Shown here: positions 5,728 through 6,509 of the stretch, in pieces
Numbering within the stretch: the first letter of the stretch is position 1
Layout: every line of letters starts with the position of its first letter
Assembly (NCBI GenBank): GCA_021820675.1
Contig: JAKADI010000100.1
Coordinates: forward strand, 1 to 6,509
Direction of reading: 5' to 3'
DNA: 6,509 nt
Origin: Bacillota bacterium
GTDB lineage: Bacteria > Bacillota > Sulfobacillia > Sulfobacillales > Sulfobacillaceae
The notes under the pieces: generated by a model
What the model was told of the DNA's origin: nothing
The model's database searches: none
What the model saw: only the letters and a program-made list of their open reading frames with translations
Translations under genes and position numbers: made by a program

Positions 5728-6486
5728 CTACGGGTGGCGAGCTGCGGTATAAAGAGCAAAAAGCCATAATGGGAACACCAAAGCCGCGGCGAGGTCGACA
5801 GCTCCGTAGAGGATCAGGCCCAGGGGACACAGGAACCGCATGAGGGTGGCGATCACGGTGAGGATGACGAGGGCGGCAATGCCAGTTAGGATCAGTCCTC
5901 CCAACAACGGCCAATATCCTGATTTGCGGAAACTTAAGATCAGACTGTGTCCCCAAGTGTTTTGGTCAACAAAGAGGCCGCCCGTCATACGCAGTGCCCA
6001 CGGCATGGAAAAGACGATGGCCGCGACGATGAGGATGATTCCCAGTACGTGAAGCCATACGATGGCTAAAAGACTCACCAACGCGAGACAGGCAACATAC
6101 AGCACGATATAGCCGATGAATCCCCAACTCCGGCCATAAAGACGGCGGCCCAGAACCCAAAACGTTCCCCAAGTGACGGGTTGACCCTTCACGGCTTGGC
6201 CTAGCAGTCCATAAATTCCGGCGGTAAAGAACGGGCTGATCACGATGATGATGACATAGACCAACAGCATGGATGGAAGAACATGGTCCGTAAAGACCAT
6301 GGGTGGCCGATGACTCGAGCCCAACGGAAGGCGGGTAGCAAACAAAGCGGAGAGCAACGAGCCTGTGCCGAGGAATAATAACAAGAGCAAGGGAAGGAAG
6401 CCAAAAACCGCTCCCCACACTAAAGCCGTCCATGTTCCGCCTTGCAAAAGTGCCTTCCACCATCTCCTGAATGCATTAGCTAGCAC
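5728..6486 (-). CDS. Uncharacterised integral membrane protein, about six transmembrane segments
   Basis: I do not recognise the family. The 252-residue protein begins with a short basic stretch (RRWWK at 7-11) and has hydrophobic segments at about residues 20-43, 68-96, 122-142, 144-166, 193-215 and 222-246. Between segments two and three lies a basic cytoplasmic-looking loop (about 97-121, including GRRLYGR), and a second polar loop with RKSGYW is at 187-192. Both ends are probably cytoplasmic by the positive-inside rule. The layout loosely resembles bacterial DUF4013- or DUF975-type membrane proteins, but that is not a family assignment. Start GTG 6486 is supported by GAGGGG ending 9 bases before it on the - strand (6496-6501). 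It is convergent with the rhodanese operon, so a shared function is not implied. Its promoter lies outside the window. Confidence 0.75.
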   Translation of the reverse strand: MLANAFRRWWKALLQGGTWTALVWGAVFGFLPLLLLLFLGTGSLLSALFATRLPLGSSHRPPMVFTDHVLPSMLLVYVIIIVISPFFTAGIYGLLGQAVKGQPVTWGTFWVLGRRLYGRSWGFIGYIVLYVACLALVSLLAIVWLHVLGIILIVAAIVFSMPWALRMTGGLFVDQNTWGHSLILSFRKSGYWPLLGGLILTGIAALVILTVIATLMRFLCPLGLILYGAVDLAAALVFPLWLFALYTAARHP

Positions 6487-6509
6487 GCGGTTATACCCCT
6501 CTCTAAGGC

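Noticed and set aside
5471..5956. Long open frame on the - strand (161 codons) reaching into the convergent gap
   Set aside because: It starts inside the membrane protein gene, lacks a ribosome site, and its translation is Arg/Pro/His-rich without recognisable motifs, as expected from a shadow of a GC-rich gene.
5966..6463. 165-codon frame overlapping the membrane protein, with an AGGAG near its ATG
   Set aside because: Its AGGAG almost touches the ATG (one base apart), and the product is a His/Arg/Ser-rich shadow, while the alternative frame gives coherent transmembrane segments.
1..6509. CRISPR arrays, tRNA or rRNA genes, insertion sequences
   Set aside because: No regularly spaced repeats, no cloverleaf or rRNA-like stretches, and no transposase-like protein or terminal repeats were seen on either strand.

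Overview
The window looks like a bacterial chromosome segment of moderate GC. Strong GGAGG-type ribosome binding sites, frequent GTG starts and the gene content suggest an acidophilic, sulfur-exposed Firmicute of the Sulfobacillus type. That placement is an inference from style and content; there is no rRNA or other marker gene here.

Left part (1-3173, + strand): the end of a carbohydrate importer operon. It holds the last 21 codons of a MalF/UgpA-type ABC permease, a complete MalG/UgpE-type partner permease, and a 724-residue cytoplasmic (alpha/alpha)6-barrel glycoside hydrolase related to amylo-alpha-1,6-glucosidase / GH63-like enzymes. The sugar brought in by the two permeases is probably cut by the hydrolase. 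The binding protein and ATPase are not in the window. An 11-bp perfect stem at 3231-3257 separates this operon from the next, convergent gene.

Middle part (3387-5488): a DUF302 gene on the - strand, divergent from a two-gene + strand operon. The operon encodes an ETHE1/CstB-like metallo-beta-lactamase-fold persulfide dioxygenase and a protein with two rhodanese domains, the first without a catalytic cysteine. Together the two proteins reproduce the domain order of the single-chain CstB protein of Staphylococcus aureus (dioxygenase, inactive rhodanese, active rhodanese), so the pair looks like a split CstB for persulfide detoxification. A sigma-A-like promoter (TTGACA, 17 bp, CATTAT) is followed at its predicted transcription start by the inverted repeat ATACCC-CTGA-GGGTAT, which resembles operators of the CsoR/CstR repressor family. 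This is the most coherent and interesting system in the window. An intrinsic terminator lies directly after the rhodanese gene.

Right part (5489-6509): a noncoding convergent gap with several DNA dyads, then a - strand gene for an unrecognised membrane protein with about six transmembrane segments.

Four start sites were moved downstream of the longest possible reading frame because a strong Shine-Dalgarno sequence lies inside the longer frame: hydrolase (999), DUF302 (3773), dioxygenase (4050) and rhodanese (4848).
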